Shown: positions 40,027-50,137 of the stretch, in pieces
Layout of the letters: each line of letters begins with the position of its first letter
Position numbering within the stretch: the stretch's first letter is position 1
Origin: Cristatella mucedo
Taxonomy: Eukaryota > Bryozoa > Phylactolaemata > Cristatellidae
Direction: 5' to 3'
DNA length: 64,000 nucleotides
Assembly (NCBI GenBank): GCA_009760855.2
Contig: WPIO01000155.1
Coordinates: 299,501 to 363,500, forward strand
Position numbers and translations under genes: made by a program
Notes under the pieces: generated by a model
Told to the model about the DNA's origin: nothing
Database searches by the model: none
The model's input: only the letters and a program-made list of their open reading frames with translations

Positions 40027-40850
40027 TGTGCTCTTCTCCACAGTCAAGTCTGCCTACTTTCAGCTGCGCAACGTTGCTAAAATTCGGGCCTGTTTAGATA
40101 AGGATACCCCACGTCTAAGATGATCGTCGTGATGGTCGATGCATTCGTGACGTTCCGTCTCGACGACTTCTGCAGCTCGCTGCTCGCTGCGGCCAACCGG
40201 CGTGTGCGATCGGGCGATTGCAGCCGGTGCAAAACTCCGCAGCCAGGCTGGTCTGTCGTGAGCGTCGCAGCAGTTGCCACGTCGCACCACTTCTCGCCGA
40301 CCTGCACTGGCTTCCAGTCAAGCAGCGCATTGACTTCAAAGCTCCGTTGCTCACTTTTATTCTCTGGCTTCAGCCTACCTACCAGATCCACTCTCCCACC
40401 AGGCTAAGCATCGTACTGCCAGCTTTTCGGAATCCAACTGCTTACTTCATACAAACCTCAAATCCTTTAGAGACCGTGCATTTAGTTCGCATGCTCCCAA
40501 AGCCTGGAACTCCCTCCCGACTTGCGTCAGAACATCCCCTGACTTGACCACATTTAAAAAGAACTTAAAAACACACTTATTTGGGATAGCCTTTAGCGGG
40601 TCCTTGTGATTCGTCCTTCATGTGCTTATGCGTGCTGACACTGTGCATGCTGCCACCAACCACATTTGCATGCTGACACTATTCATGTCACCCCTAACCA
40701 TGTTATTCATGTTGTTTGTTTATCAAGCATGATATTACTCACCATTCAATTGCATTTCCCTTTGCAGCATGTAAATGTAAAGTGCCTAGAAAGAGATTGA
40801 GTTATCTGAGGGTGCTTTATCAAGTGCATTATTATTATCATTATGATTAT
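40027..40850 (+). mobile_element. L2-A LINE 3' end
   Basis: Starts in the reverse-transcriptase C-terminal region (STVKSAYFQLRNVAKIRACL by family comparison) with frameshifts, passes through CHVAPLLADLHWLPVKQRIDF and AWNSLPTCVRTSPDLTTFK, and ends with the full 3' UTR, hairpin tail and ATT repeats. Confidence 0.9.
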
Positions 40851-41562
40851 TCTTGGAGACTGCGATATGGCGGCGCTATTGTGCGGTTAAAACACTCACG
40901 AACACAACTGAGCGCCGAAAATGGCAGATTATTGTGGGTCATTTAGTTTCGGGTTACGCTCCGGTACAGTCTTTTACGCGGTGCGAAATAGTCATACCTC
41001 TTTGAACTAAACTAACCCCCGAAAATCCCTGTGCGGCAAACCTTCCCGTTCGCCTGCGATCGCTAGCGATGGCCCCGACCGAAAAAGCTGACCGCTACAC
41101 AGCAAGATACGAGTGGTAGTAAAGTAATCGCAGGAACACAGCTGCAAAGTCTCTACGTTAGACACGTTAGCTTTTCGTCACCGTAAGTTCGGTCTCTCGA
41201 TTCACTTGAATGGTAGTCCTAAGCTTGATCTTCAGAAACTGCCGCGCCGAACTCGTCATGCGGCCAACTTTTATTCTGCGTCTCCCATCTGAAGTTGCGA
41301 GCTCTGACGCCATTTCAGTTCGATCGGACCCAACTCAAGGCGGCAGTTCTTAGGTTCATTCATCTCGTTAAAACGCAGAGTGAACCGTTCAACAGCGGCC
41401 ATGGTGTACGTTAAAGGATCGGTGGCCTAGGGCGACTTCGGAAACGCAACTGACTGTCTTTTACATGGCATCAGCTTTTATGCGACGTCGGCTAAAGGTT
41501 AGCGCACTATCGGTTCCTCACCGCTGACATTAAGAAAACGCGAATAATGAATATCAGTACGC
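40851..41562. other. CpG-rich stretch with a short open frame
   Basis: On minus an ATG at 41402 in a strong context (ACCATGGCC) opens 43 codons (MAAVERFTLRFNEMNE, later CRLELGPIELKWR) to TAA at 41271. It is too short to exclude chance. It could be a small ORF or a start exon. Confidence 0.25.
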
Positions 41563-41700
41563 CCGTCTGGTTTGGCCTCGTGGTTAAGGCGCACAACTTG
41601 ACAAAAGTCAAGGTGAATGCATTTGACGGCCCGAAGTCGTAGGCGCGAACCCCTTGACATATGTAAAGCGCCCGAATAGATATTAAGTTTGTAGCCGAGT
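41563..41700 (+). mobile_element. SINE1
   Basis: Head GTCTGGTTTGGCCTCGTGG and TTAAGGCGC, a B-box-like GGCGCGAACCCC, and tail CATATGTAAAGCGCCCGAAT then AGATATTAAG. The end of the tail is lost. Confidence 0.7.
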
Positions 41701-42344
41701 TCCAGGGGCCAGAGGCTATCTCCCGCCAAACCTCGCCGTACTCCGGCCACGCTGCCGCTTGCCATGCCGCCGAGCTAGGGTAAGACGAGCGGCCCTCAGG
41801 TTAGGCCTCTTTATAATATCGCACGTGCGAACAACAACAGGGGAACTAAAAAAGTCTAGAGGGAAGGTCCTAAACAAAGTACACTACAGGGGCGCGAGAC
41901 GACGCAGCAAGCTCGAACGAACGTGTTAGTAGGTTAGTCGGCTTCCGAAGTCCCGCCGTTGTACCGACTCTGAATCCAACAGTACGAGCGTACACCGTAA
42001 AAAATCCGGCTAGCTGAGTTACTGCTTGGCTAGTCAGAGTCGACGTCCACCACAGTCGAGAGCTTCCACCGAAAGACGCTAACACTCGGGGGGGGGTTCA
42101 CGAACAGGATACATGGGGAACGCGGAGTGTACAAATCACAACGAGCGTCCTATCCAGCTTCGCTCGGGCCTTGGGCACTCGTTGCCTTGCGTACGTGGCC
42201 GCATCGCCGGAGCACGCCGGCACGAACCCAGGTGCATAACTCGGCGAGACCGGGAGCATCCAACACCAAGACTTACTCGGCCGACTTCCCGTACCCAAGA
42301 GCCCCGGTTACCTCACGTCACCGTACATCCAGCCACACCCGTAG
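41701..42344. other. No recognised gene
   Basis: Moderately CpG-rich single-copy sequence with a run of G near 42090. No exon or known repeat recognised; it may be remains of an LTR element. Confidence 0.3.
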
Positions 42345-42349
42345 TAGTG

Positions 42350-42488
42350 TAATGTAATGTAATATATCTCCGTCTGTAACTCCACAAAGTCATAAAGATC
42401 ATGTGGGTGCTACGCAGGAGAGTTTTGTATAGCGCACTTACAGCCTAAACGGCTTTCGGTAAGCAGTCGGTAGCCAACAGACGCGTAG
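42350..42488 (-). mobile_element. L2-B tail, antisense
   Basis: GTAATGTAATGTAATATATC and the complement of the L2-B end to GGTAGCCAACAGACG. 5'-truncated to about 140 bases. Confidence 0.85.
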
Positions 42489-42955
42489 GTCAGACCACGG
42501 GCTAGCCGGTGACCCTAACCCCCATTACAGCCGCCAGGTCACAGCCAACCGAACCTAGCCTGGGTACGGAGCCCATAGTTCATATTTGCCGGTTCAGCGC
42601 GGGCGCTGCCGTTTTCGTGCAGGATCAATTATCAGAAAGGGCTACTATTTTCTTGTAAAGGGTGTACGAGCTGATTTTCGGGTGCACGAAAGATGCAATT
42701 ATTTTTACGCAGAGTTAAGAAAGATTACTTCTTCTTATACAGAGGTGACGAACGCTGGCCAGCGACGGTGCTTTTTGGGATGAGGACCTTCAGTTGGCAG
42801 CTCCTAGCTCTCAAACTGGGTGTACGAAGACCAACTGCACGTAAGTCAGCGTAAGTAAGGAGACAAGTTCATCGTGTACAACCGAGCACTATTCCACCGA
42901 GCGTATAGTGTGGGGCCCGGTGGTGACAGAGGCTGTAGGGGCAGGTTGGCGAAGG
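42489..42955. other. No recognised gene
   Basis: Single-copy sequence; possible weak similarity to L2-B toward its right end. Confidence 0.3.
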
Positions 42956-43300
42956 ACATTCTTCTAGGAATGCTTGCCTGGCCGACATTCTATCGTGAAA
43001 GTCGGAAAACTCCTTGAAACTAAATGACGATACAACCGAACTGCTGCTCACAGGACACCGTAAGCGTGTGGCTGGATTAAAAGGCTTTGCTCTTCAAATA
43101 GGTGATGCTGTTGTGCGACCATCACAGCGTGCGCTCGAAATTTAGGTGTCGTTTTCGACAGCTGCTTCAATTTTAAAAGTTCATTCAGAAGACTGCTTCT
43201 ACAGCTAGCCATCACTACCGATACCTATTCAAGATTAGGAGCCATATTTCACAGCGGCTTTCAAAAAAAAATTTAACTAGCTCATTTGTTCTGTAATTTT
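42956..43300 (+). mobile_element. L2-B LINE, 5' segment of a split copy
   Basis: Encodes reverse-transcriptase residues after the catalytic motif: LKLNDDTTELLLTGH, then IGDAVVRPSQRARNLGVVFD with frame changes. It is interrupted by the antisense L2-B at 43306 and continues at 43569. Confidence 0.7.
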
Positions 43301-43305
43301 ATATA

Positions 43306-43568
43306 ATGTATCTCCGTCTGTACTCCACAAAGTCATAAAGACCATGTGGATGTTACGCAGGAGAGTTTTGCATAGCGCGCTCACAGCCTAAGATGGTTTC
43401 GGTACGCATTCGGTAGCCAACAGACTTCGTCTCACGCAACAAAGAGAAAGTGGGAAGCATAGCAGAGTCAGGAGAGCAGTTGAGGTAGTGAGTAGCATGC
43501 AAGTAGCAGCTCAGGACCGCTGAAAATGATGAGCCCTAGTCGGCAGCAGGAGAGTAGTTGTCGTTGCA
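43306..43568 (-). mobile_element. Antisense L2-B nested in L2-B
   Basis: A 3' L2-B end of about 260 bases in the opposite orientation, beginning with the TAATGTATCTCCGTCTG complement. It separates two parts of a plus-strand L2-B and is the inverted counterpart of 43962-44200. Confidence 0.85.
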
Positions 43569-44202
43569 TTCTGTCTTGGCTAGATTATTGTAATTCCCTT
43601 TTGGCTGGGCTACCAAAGAAAGCAACTAGGCCACTGCAGCTAACTATGAATATGGCTGCAAGGCTAGTCTTCAATTCGCAGAGGTTTGAGCACGCGTCTC
43701 CTTTGCTAAAAAGAGCTAGGATGGATGCCGTTTGATAAACGAATACATAGCAAAGTTCTTACGCTTACCTACAAGGCCAAGGCCATGGCTTGGCTCCTTC
43801 GTACCCAGTTGAGCTGCTGCACCATTTTCAGTCTCTTCGCGCCCTCAGGTCCTGTGTGGACAATAAATTAGCTGTTTCATTCCTCCGCTTAAAGACCGTT
43901 GGCGACAGAAGCTTTAGCTCTGCAGGTCCTAGACTGTGGAACTCGCTTCCACAATTCTTCCGAAACGAGAACTACTCTCTTGCTGCCGACTATGGCTCAT
44001 CCATTTCAGCGGTCCTGACCTCCTAATTCCATGCTACTAACTACCTCAACTGCTCTCCTGACTCTGCTATGCTTCCCACTTTCTCTTTGTTGCATGAGAC
44101 GAAGTCTGCTGGCTACCGAATGCGTACCGAAAGCCGCCCAGACTGTGAGTGCACTATACATATGGCTTTGCGGAGTTACAGATGGAGACACATTACATTA
44201 GC
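43569..44202 (+). mobile_element. L2-B LINE, 3' segment of the split copy
   Basis: Encodes WLDYCNSLLAGLPKKATRPL, NMAARLVFNSQRFEHASPLL, LRALRSCVDNKLAVSF and KTVGDRSFSSAGPRLWNSLP in two frames, then the 3' UTR and a terminal ACATTACATT. This copy defines the L2-B 3' end best. Confidence 0.9.
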
Positions 44203-44488
44203 CAACTCGCAAATATTGATTCTCTTGACGTGCACGACGCGCGAAAGTTGGAGTTCCAGATGAATCATGCGGAAGAACAACGACGCAGGCTGAAGCTATA
44301 TTAACGGCATAGAGCTCGTTGCAGGATGCGAGAGATCCGTCGCTGAAACTTTGTTGCTGAAAGCTAGAAATAGTTCGCACCACTTCCAGGGCAGAAGGCA
44401 AGTAATCGGTCACATACGTAACAGCTCCTGAAAATGCAGCCAGTGAAACCTGGCTTCCTGAGCGGAACTTTTCACTGCAATACGGTCA
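44198..44488 (-). CDS. Protein-like open stretch cut by an L2-B tail
   Basis: On minus a frame opens after a TGA and runs about 95 codons to TAA at 44198. An acceptor-like TCTCCACTCCC ... TATTGCAG lies at 44475. Residues such as EKFRSGSQVSLAAFSGAVTY, then VTDYLPSALEVVRTISSFQQ, look like a folded protein. The stop falls exactly where the neighbouring L2-B tail ends, so the LINE probably truncated an older coding sequence. It may be an exon of an unknown gene or part of another transposon. No family is recognised. Confidence 0.3.
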
Positions 44489-44504
44489 TGGGAGTGGAGA
44501 TATA

Positions 44505-44895
44505 TAATAATAACAGAATTTCCGAACTGCCCATTCAGAGAAATTTCCTCTCTTTCTAAGCTCTCCATAATAGAGGAGTGATAATACGCACAATTTCAGC
44601 TTGCATAACCACCTAAAAGAAAATTCACACCGAGGGGATAGCGCTGTGAGCGGCATACGTGATTTTACTTATTTCATTTTTATTGCCGTCAAGCTAGCGA
44701 AAGTCATTGCTTCAGCCGGCAATGAGTTCCAGGCCTTAAGAACGTAGGGGTGGGAGGTACGTTATCCAAAAGATTTGAATTTGGTTAGAAGCGCAGCAAA
44801 TGGGTCGGGAGAGGAGGACAGGAGATACGATTGAAAGCTTGCATTTATAGGCAATTTAGATAGGTAGGCCCGAGCAAGAGAATGGGTGAAGTTTT
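44505..44895 (-). mobile_element. L2-A LINE, antisense, strongly diverged
   Basis: TATAATAATAACAGAATTTC, a degraded tail, and the complement of the ORF end (GAGTTCCAGGCCTTAAGAAC, AAAAGATTTGAATTTGG). Confidence 0.6.
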
Positions 44896-45204
44896 GAAAA
44901 AAAATGAAAAATTTGATACTTTTTTTTTTTTACCTTTTTGGATACTTCCCGTTAATGTGCTTTATAAATGAATCAAATATATGTTATATATACACCGAAT
45001 TGAGAATGAAATCAGCAACCGAAACGAACATCCTACATAGAAAAAAGCGTGGACTTAATCATGTCTACGTAAAGAATGTGAAAATCAGTCCCATAATGCA
45101 TGAGCACATAGAGCACAGGCGTATTTTTTCAGCATTCTTTAAACGCTATAACTATATATTTAACCGACATGTATATTATAATAACCATATATTTATATAT
45201 TTAA

Positions 45205-45206
45205 CC

Positions 45207-45267
<61 letters not shown>
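45205..45267. repeat. (TA)n microsatellite
   Basis: TA repeat of about 60 bases directly at the 5' edge of an L2-A copy. Confidence 0.95.
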
Positions 45268-45270
<3 letters not shown>

Positions 45271-45776
45271 CTAGGTCCCTTCATTCTATGGCTCCAGCCT
45301 ATCTCTCCGACATACTCCCCCATCAGGCCAAGCATCGTAGCACCCGCTTTTCGGAATTTAACAGTCTACCAGTACCTCGTACAAACCTTAAATCCTTTGG
45401 AGACCGTGCATTTAGTTCGTATGCTCCCAAAGCCTGGAACTCCCTCCCGACCTGCGTCAGAACATCCCCTGACCTGACCACATTTAAAAGAAATTTAAAA
45501 GCACACCTATTTAGGACAGCATTCAGTGGGTCCTGTGATTCGTCCTTCATTTGCTTATGCGTGCTGACACTGTGCATGCTGCCACTAACCACATTTGCAT
45601 GCTGACCCTGTGCATGTCACCCCTAACCATGTTATACATTTTGTTTGTTTTTCAAGCATTATTGTACTTACCATTTAATTGCATTTCCCTTTGCAGCAAA
45701 TGTAAAGCGCCTAGAAAGAGATTAAATTCTCTGAGGGCACTTTATCAAGCACATTATTATTATTATTATTATTATT
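45268..45776 (+). mobile_element. L2-A LINE 3' end
   Basis: Well preserved: LHSMAPAYLSDILPHQAKHR, RTNLKSFGDRAFSSYAPKAW, NSLPTCVRTSPDLTTFKRNL, then the 3' UTR, hairpin tail and ATT repeats. The long open frame that includes it starts upstream in AT-rich DNA and is a chance fusion. Confidence 0.92.
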
Positions 45777-45781
45777 ACATA

Positions 45782-45808
45782 CTACTATACATGTATACAT
45801 TGAAATAA

Positions 45809-45840
<32 letters not shown>

Positions 45841-46240
45841 TTGTATTATATATATAAGATATATTTTACCATTATTATATTTTACCATTACCATTATTAT
45901 TATATTTATACTATATATTTATATTATATATATGTATATAATATATTTTACCATCACCATTATTATTATATTATATATATATATATTAATATCATATTTA
46001 TATTATATATATATATATATTACCATTATTTTATTTTACCATTATCAATATTATTATATTTATATTTATATTATATATTTACATATATATATAATATATT
46101 TTACCATTATTATATTTTACCATGACCATTATTATATATATATATATATATATTTTAACTATACATGCTACTATACATGTATACATTGAAATAATATATA
46201 TATATATATATGAAATATTATATATATATATATTTATAGT
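45782..46240. repeat. TA-rich / ATTTTACCATTA satellite
   Basis: TATATA tracts alternate with TATTTTACCATTATTAT units. An identical 33-base stretch starting CTACTATACATGTATACATT is present at 45782-45814 and again at 46168-46200, marking a duplication. Open frames rich in Tyr and Ile are artefacts. Confidence 0.9.
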
Positions 46241-46706
46241 TGACTAATCGTTTAAACTTGTCGGCTGAATTATTATTTCGAGCAATGACCTAGGGGCATT
46301 GGAAATCAGCTGCTGCTTCGCCTATGGCAGTTTAGCTAGTTGTGCAGGAGGCTCACTGCGAATTCATGAATCTCACAGAATACACTGCCGTTTGAAACAG
46401 TTTCCTCGTACTAGCAATCGATAATGTGAGCGCCCGAAACATGCGACCCATACTGCAGTACTTGTCACCCACCACGGTCATGCTGAATGCACTTTTTCTG
46501 AATGCTCTCAGCCTGCAAACGTATTACATTATGCACTCACTCCAAGGGTAGCCCGCACGTCGGTTTACGAGGACCAACAGTCTTCTTCGTCTGTCTTGAA
46601 CGATTGATACGCCTCAAAAAAACTTACCGAGATAGGTGTAGCAGATGCAAGACGCTTCCATGCACTGAGGCCGGTTAGGCCATGCGAAGGCTCCTTGGCT
46701 AATAGT
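46241..46706. other. No recognised gene
   Basis: Single-copy sequence between the TA-rich tract and an L2-A tail. Nothing recognised. Confidence 0.4.
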
Positions 46707-46800
46707 GGTAATAATAATAATAATTATTATTATAATACATCGGCCTAGAGCCCCTAGAGAACTTAATCTCTTTCTAGACACTTTACCTAGCTAGTATCAA
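46707..46800 (-). mobile_element. L2-A tail only, antisense
   Basis: AATAATAATAATTATTATTA, then CTAGAGAACTTAATCTCTTT and CTAGACACTTTACC. It sits immediately before the tail of the longer copy at 46808. Confidence 0.75.
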
Positions 46801-47040
46801 GCAGCTGCAATAATAATAATGATAATTCACTTGATAAAGCGTCCTCAGAGAACTTAATCTCTTTCTAGGCGCTTTACATTTGCTGTAAAGTGAAATGCAA
46901 TTGAATGGTAAGTAAAATCATGCTTGAAAAACAAACGAAATGATTAATATGGTTAGGGGTGACATGCACAGGGTCAGCATGCAAATGTGGTTAGTGGCAG
47001 CATGCACAGTGTCAGCTCACATAAGCACATCGAGGACGAA

Positions 47041-47526
47041 TCACAGGGACCGACTAAATGCTGTCCTAAATACGTGTGTTTTTAGGTTCCTTTTAAATGT
47101 GGTCAGGTCAGGGGATGTTCTGACGCAGGTCGGGAGGGAGTTCCAGGCTTTGGGAGCATATGAACTAAATGCACGGTCTCCAAAGGATTTAAGGTTTGTA
47201 CGAGGTATTTCTAGACTGTTGGATTCCGAAAAGCGGGTGCTACGATGCTTGGCCTGATGGGGTAGTATATCTGAAAGATAGGCTGGAGCCACAGAATGAA
47301 GGAACCTAAAAGTGAGCAACAAAACCTTGAAGTCAATCCGTTGCTTGACTGGGAGCCAGTGCAGGTCGGCGAGAAGTGGAGTAACGTGGCAACTGTGACA
47401 CTCACGGCAGGCGAGTCTAGCTGCCGAGTTTTGCACCAGCTGCAATGGCCTGATCGCACATGCTGGTAGGCCAGTAAGCAGTGAGTTGCAGAAGTCGAGA
47501 CGGGATGTCACGAATGCATGGAACAA
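47041..47526 (-). pseudogene. C-terminal part of the L2-A RT ORF
   Basis: 162 codons in the same frame as the upstream RT fragment, starting at FHAFVTSRLDFCNS and ending at its natural stop before the 3' UTR. This region follows the polymerase core in L2/CR1 proteins. Confidence 0.9.
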
Positions 47527-47637
47527 CTTGGACGTGGTATCTTTATCTAAACAAGCCCGAATTTTGCCAATGTTATGAAGCTGAAAATAGGCAGATTTGA
47601 CTGTGGAGCTGATATGATCGTATAACGAGAGGTCGGT

Positions 47638-48363
47638 TTAGAATATGACACCTAGATTTCGAGCTGATTCAACTGGAGATATGCTGGCAGAGCCAATTTT
47701 GAGAGTCAGCCTGTCCAATCTCTGGACCACACTGGGTTTGCCTATAACTAGTAAGTTAGTTTTATCATCGTTAAGTTTTAGAAAATTTGCTGCCATCCAT
47801 GTGCGGATGTCATCAATGCATGCAGCAAGTGAGTTTAGAGAATTCGAGGTGCTCGAAGGCTTTGAGCGATCAAAGCAAAGGTACAACTGAGTGTCATCCG
47901 CATAGAAGTGAAAGCCTAGATTGTGCTTGGCAATCACATCAGCAAGAGGGAGAGCATAAACCGTGAAAAGAACCGGACCTAGCACTGAGCCCTGAGGTAC
48001 TCCATATTTCAGAGGTACTTCAGATGATCTTTGTTCATTCACGTCAATACTCTGGAGTCTCCCACTGTGATAGGACCTGAACCACTTCAGAGCAGTGCCA
48101 GTGATGCCCAGGCGAGATGAGAGGCGCTCTAGAAGAACTTTGTGATCGATGGTATCAAAAGCTGCCGAAAGATCAAGCAAAACAAGCAGAGACACTCTAC
48201 CCATGTCTGCATTCCTAAGTAGGTCGTTGTATACCCTAAGCAATGCTGACTCTGTTGAGTGATTAGCTCTAAAGCCAGACTGGAACTTACTATCAAGGTG
48301 TGAGGTTTCGATATACGAGTCCAGCTGGTCTGCCACGACCCGTTCCAGTGTCTTTGATAGCAA
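47638..48363 (-). pseudogene. Reverse transcriptase fragment of L2-A
   Basis: 241 codons of L2/CR1-clade reverse transcriptase: motif A near residues 63-74, motif B near 121-130 and YADD at 154-157. The family frame continues beyond the TAA at 47638 without a frameshift, so only a nonsense mutation separates it from the next part. Confidence 0.9.
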
Positions 48364-48375
48364 TATAGTCAGTCG

Positions 48376-49431
48376 CCAAATGCTCTAAAAGTTCGGGTTG
48401 ATTAGGGACGTCGCCATTAGGCGACGCTTGCTATTAGGTTGTGCCACCGTTTTCGTAGCAGCCTTGGTTTCCCGGCCAGCAGCCGTACGCCGGCTGGCGG
48501 CTCACCGAGAGCGATTCTGCTGGGGTTACGTAGATGCCGCGAGCGGCGCTCTTCGTGACTAGCGCTTCTCAGATTGGAATAACTACTGAAATGAAGTCTT
48601 GCTTTCCCGACAATGGGGCAGTTGAGTCGAGCTGCTAGACGGCGTCAAGAGGCGGACGAGAGTCCAGCGGTCGCCCCCTGTGGATGACGTCACTTATTCG
48701 AGGTTTTTTGCTGGACTGCTTTCAGATGCTCGCTGCCCTCACGATTAGGGAATAGTTTCCGTTAAAATAATTGATAATATATTAAAAATTAATCAGATTA
48801 ATATAATGCATATTACCTCACGAGGTTAGCGTAGGCGTGTGTCTCTCTTCTCTGATTAGCTCTTACTTCCGTTCCTTCGAATCCCTTTGCCCGTATGCGG
48901 CACGGCCAGTGACCGCGCCGTTTGAGTTACTTCGTCAGAGTTTAGGAGTCAAAGTCCGCGAAATATCGCATAGTACAGAATTTCGTAAGTAGCGCTGGCA
49001 GATCCTTAGCGATGCTAGAGCAGTCCCCTAGAATAATTGACGAATGGGACATTGATAAGGAAACCACCTTGGCTGTCGGATGGCTGCCATGATAGATCAT
49101 GCCGGGATGTGCCCGGGCTCCCGGGGCGCTCGTTTCAGTCAGCAGCGGTGACGCAGCTTGTAGCCAATATCCATTGCATTTCGGTAATCGGGTTTCGGGT
49201 TCGTTCGTTAGCACGTCGCCGCAACTCTTGTTTTCCTGGCGTATTCCGACCGTGCTGCCATCCACCGCTGTGGAATCACGTGAACAAATGCTAGGGTTTA
49301 GTCGTCTTGTCTCGTGTAATCGCTTGCATGGTACTGTAGCGCACGATGAATACCTCAAAGTAATAGCTTTAGACGTGCCTCTCAATTACGCTCGGTGAAG
49401 TTAGGGACTGGACGAGGCATGCCTAACGCAT
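48376..49431. other. Moderately CpG-rich stretch upstream of the SR gene
   Basis: Contains a full CRE (TGACGTCA) at 48685-48692 and a CGTCGCC-ATTA-GGCGACG dyad near 48410. A 99-codon open frame starts at an ATG at 49099 (MPGCARAPGALVSVSS) but is open on the opposite strand too. It could hold an untranslated first exon of the SR gene at 51906; this is speculative. Confidence 0.3.
48685..48692. promoter_or_regulatory. CRE palindrome TGACGTCA
   Basis: An exact CREB/ATF consensus in CpG-rich single-copy sequence. No transcript start is known nearby. Confidence 0.3.
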
Positions 49432-49510
49432 ATTTCCTTTGTAGCAGAGTTCGAAGTGCCTAGAAACGAGATTTGGTTCCGTTAGGACGCTTGCAAGCAT
49501 TTTATTTGTG
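49432..49510 (+). mobile_element. L2-A tail, diverged
   Basis: TTTCCTTTGTAGCAGAGTTC, then GAAGTGCCTAGAAACGAGAT and GGACGCTTGCAAGCATT. Confidence 0.6.
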
Positions 49511-49789
49511 TTGCTTTCCGACGTTTTATCGTTCCGCTTGGCGTTACTAATAGTCGGAAGCTCTCGGACGGCAGTTTAGTCTTTAAGCTTGCCAGTTCAT
49601 GATTTCTGGCCTGTCAGCCGTCGCTATGAATTTCTGTTTCATAGTGTTAAACTCTATTGTACCGAAAAGATAAGTGCTGCAAATCCTACAGCATTACTAT
49701 CCCGTGCACGCTGCTTGACAAAATGCGCCTGCTGTTAACGCAGCACGTCAGTGCAGCTGCATTCGCCAGCATTCTGCATTCGCTGATGC
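49511..49789. other. No recognised gene
   Basis: Single-copy sequence between two LINE remnants. Confidence 0.4.
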
Positions 49790-49942
49790 CATGCTACTCA
49801 CTACTTCAACTGCTCCTGACTCAGCTATGCTTCTCACTCTCTTTGTTGTGTGAGATTAAGTCTTTTAGCAACCGAAAGCATACCAAAAGCTGCCTAGTCT
49901 GTGAGTGCTCTATGCAAAACTCTTCTGTGTAACTCCCATATA
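49790..49942 (+). mobile_element. L2-B 3' UTR fragment
   Basis: CCATGCTACTCACTACTTCA ... CTCACTCTCTTTGTTGTGTG ... GTGAGTGCTCTATGCAAAAC, lacking the final repeats. Confidence 0.75.
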
Positions 49943-50059
49943 CAATCATACAAGCGTCAGAGAATGTTCCTCTGTAACCTCTCTAGAATCCTGTGCGTTT
50001 AAAGGGATTATACTAATGTCAGTGGTAGTGGCAATGTGTGATTGTAGGGTTTTCGCTAG

Positions 50060-50137
50060 TAATGTAAAGCGCCTAGAAAGAGATTAAGTTCTCTGAGGGC
50101 GCTTTATCAAGTACATTATTATTATTATTATTATTAA
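50060..50137 (+). mobile_element. L2-A tail only
   Basis: AATGTAAAGCGCCTAGAAAG and the perfect hairpin complement GGGCGCTTTATCAAG, then ATT repeats. The terminus is intact; everything upstream is missing. Confidence 0.9.

Larger units (their letters stand above)
46808..48375 (-). mobile_element. L2-A LINE, longest copy, with RT domain
   Basis: About 1.57 kb on minus. The reverse-transcriptase ORF (48363 to 47041) shows LDLSAAFDTIDH, GVPQGSVLGP and the catalytic FHFYADDTQLY, then WMAANFLKLNDDKTNLLVIG. It continues after one in-frame TAA at 47638-47640 with CNSLLTGLPACAIRPLQLVQ, CHVTPLLADLHWLPVKQRID and AWNSLPTCVRTSPDLTTF. The 3' UTR and hairpin tail follow. The 5' end is truncated inside RT; no endonuclease or ORF1 is present, so it cannot move on its own. 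It is the reference copy for this family. Confidence 0.95.

Noticed and set aside
44904-45605. 233-codon plus-strand open frame
   Set aside because: The first half is AT-rich DNA and TA repeat; only the last part is the L2-A ORF, so the fusion is accidental.
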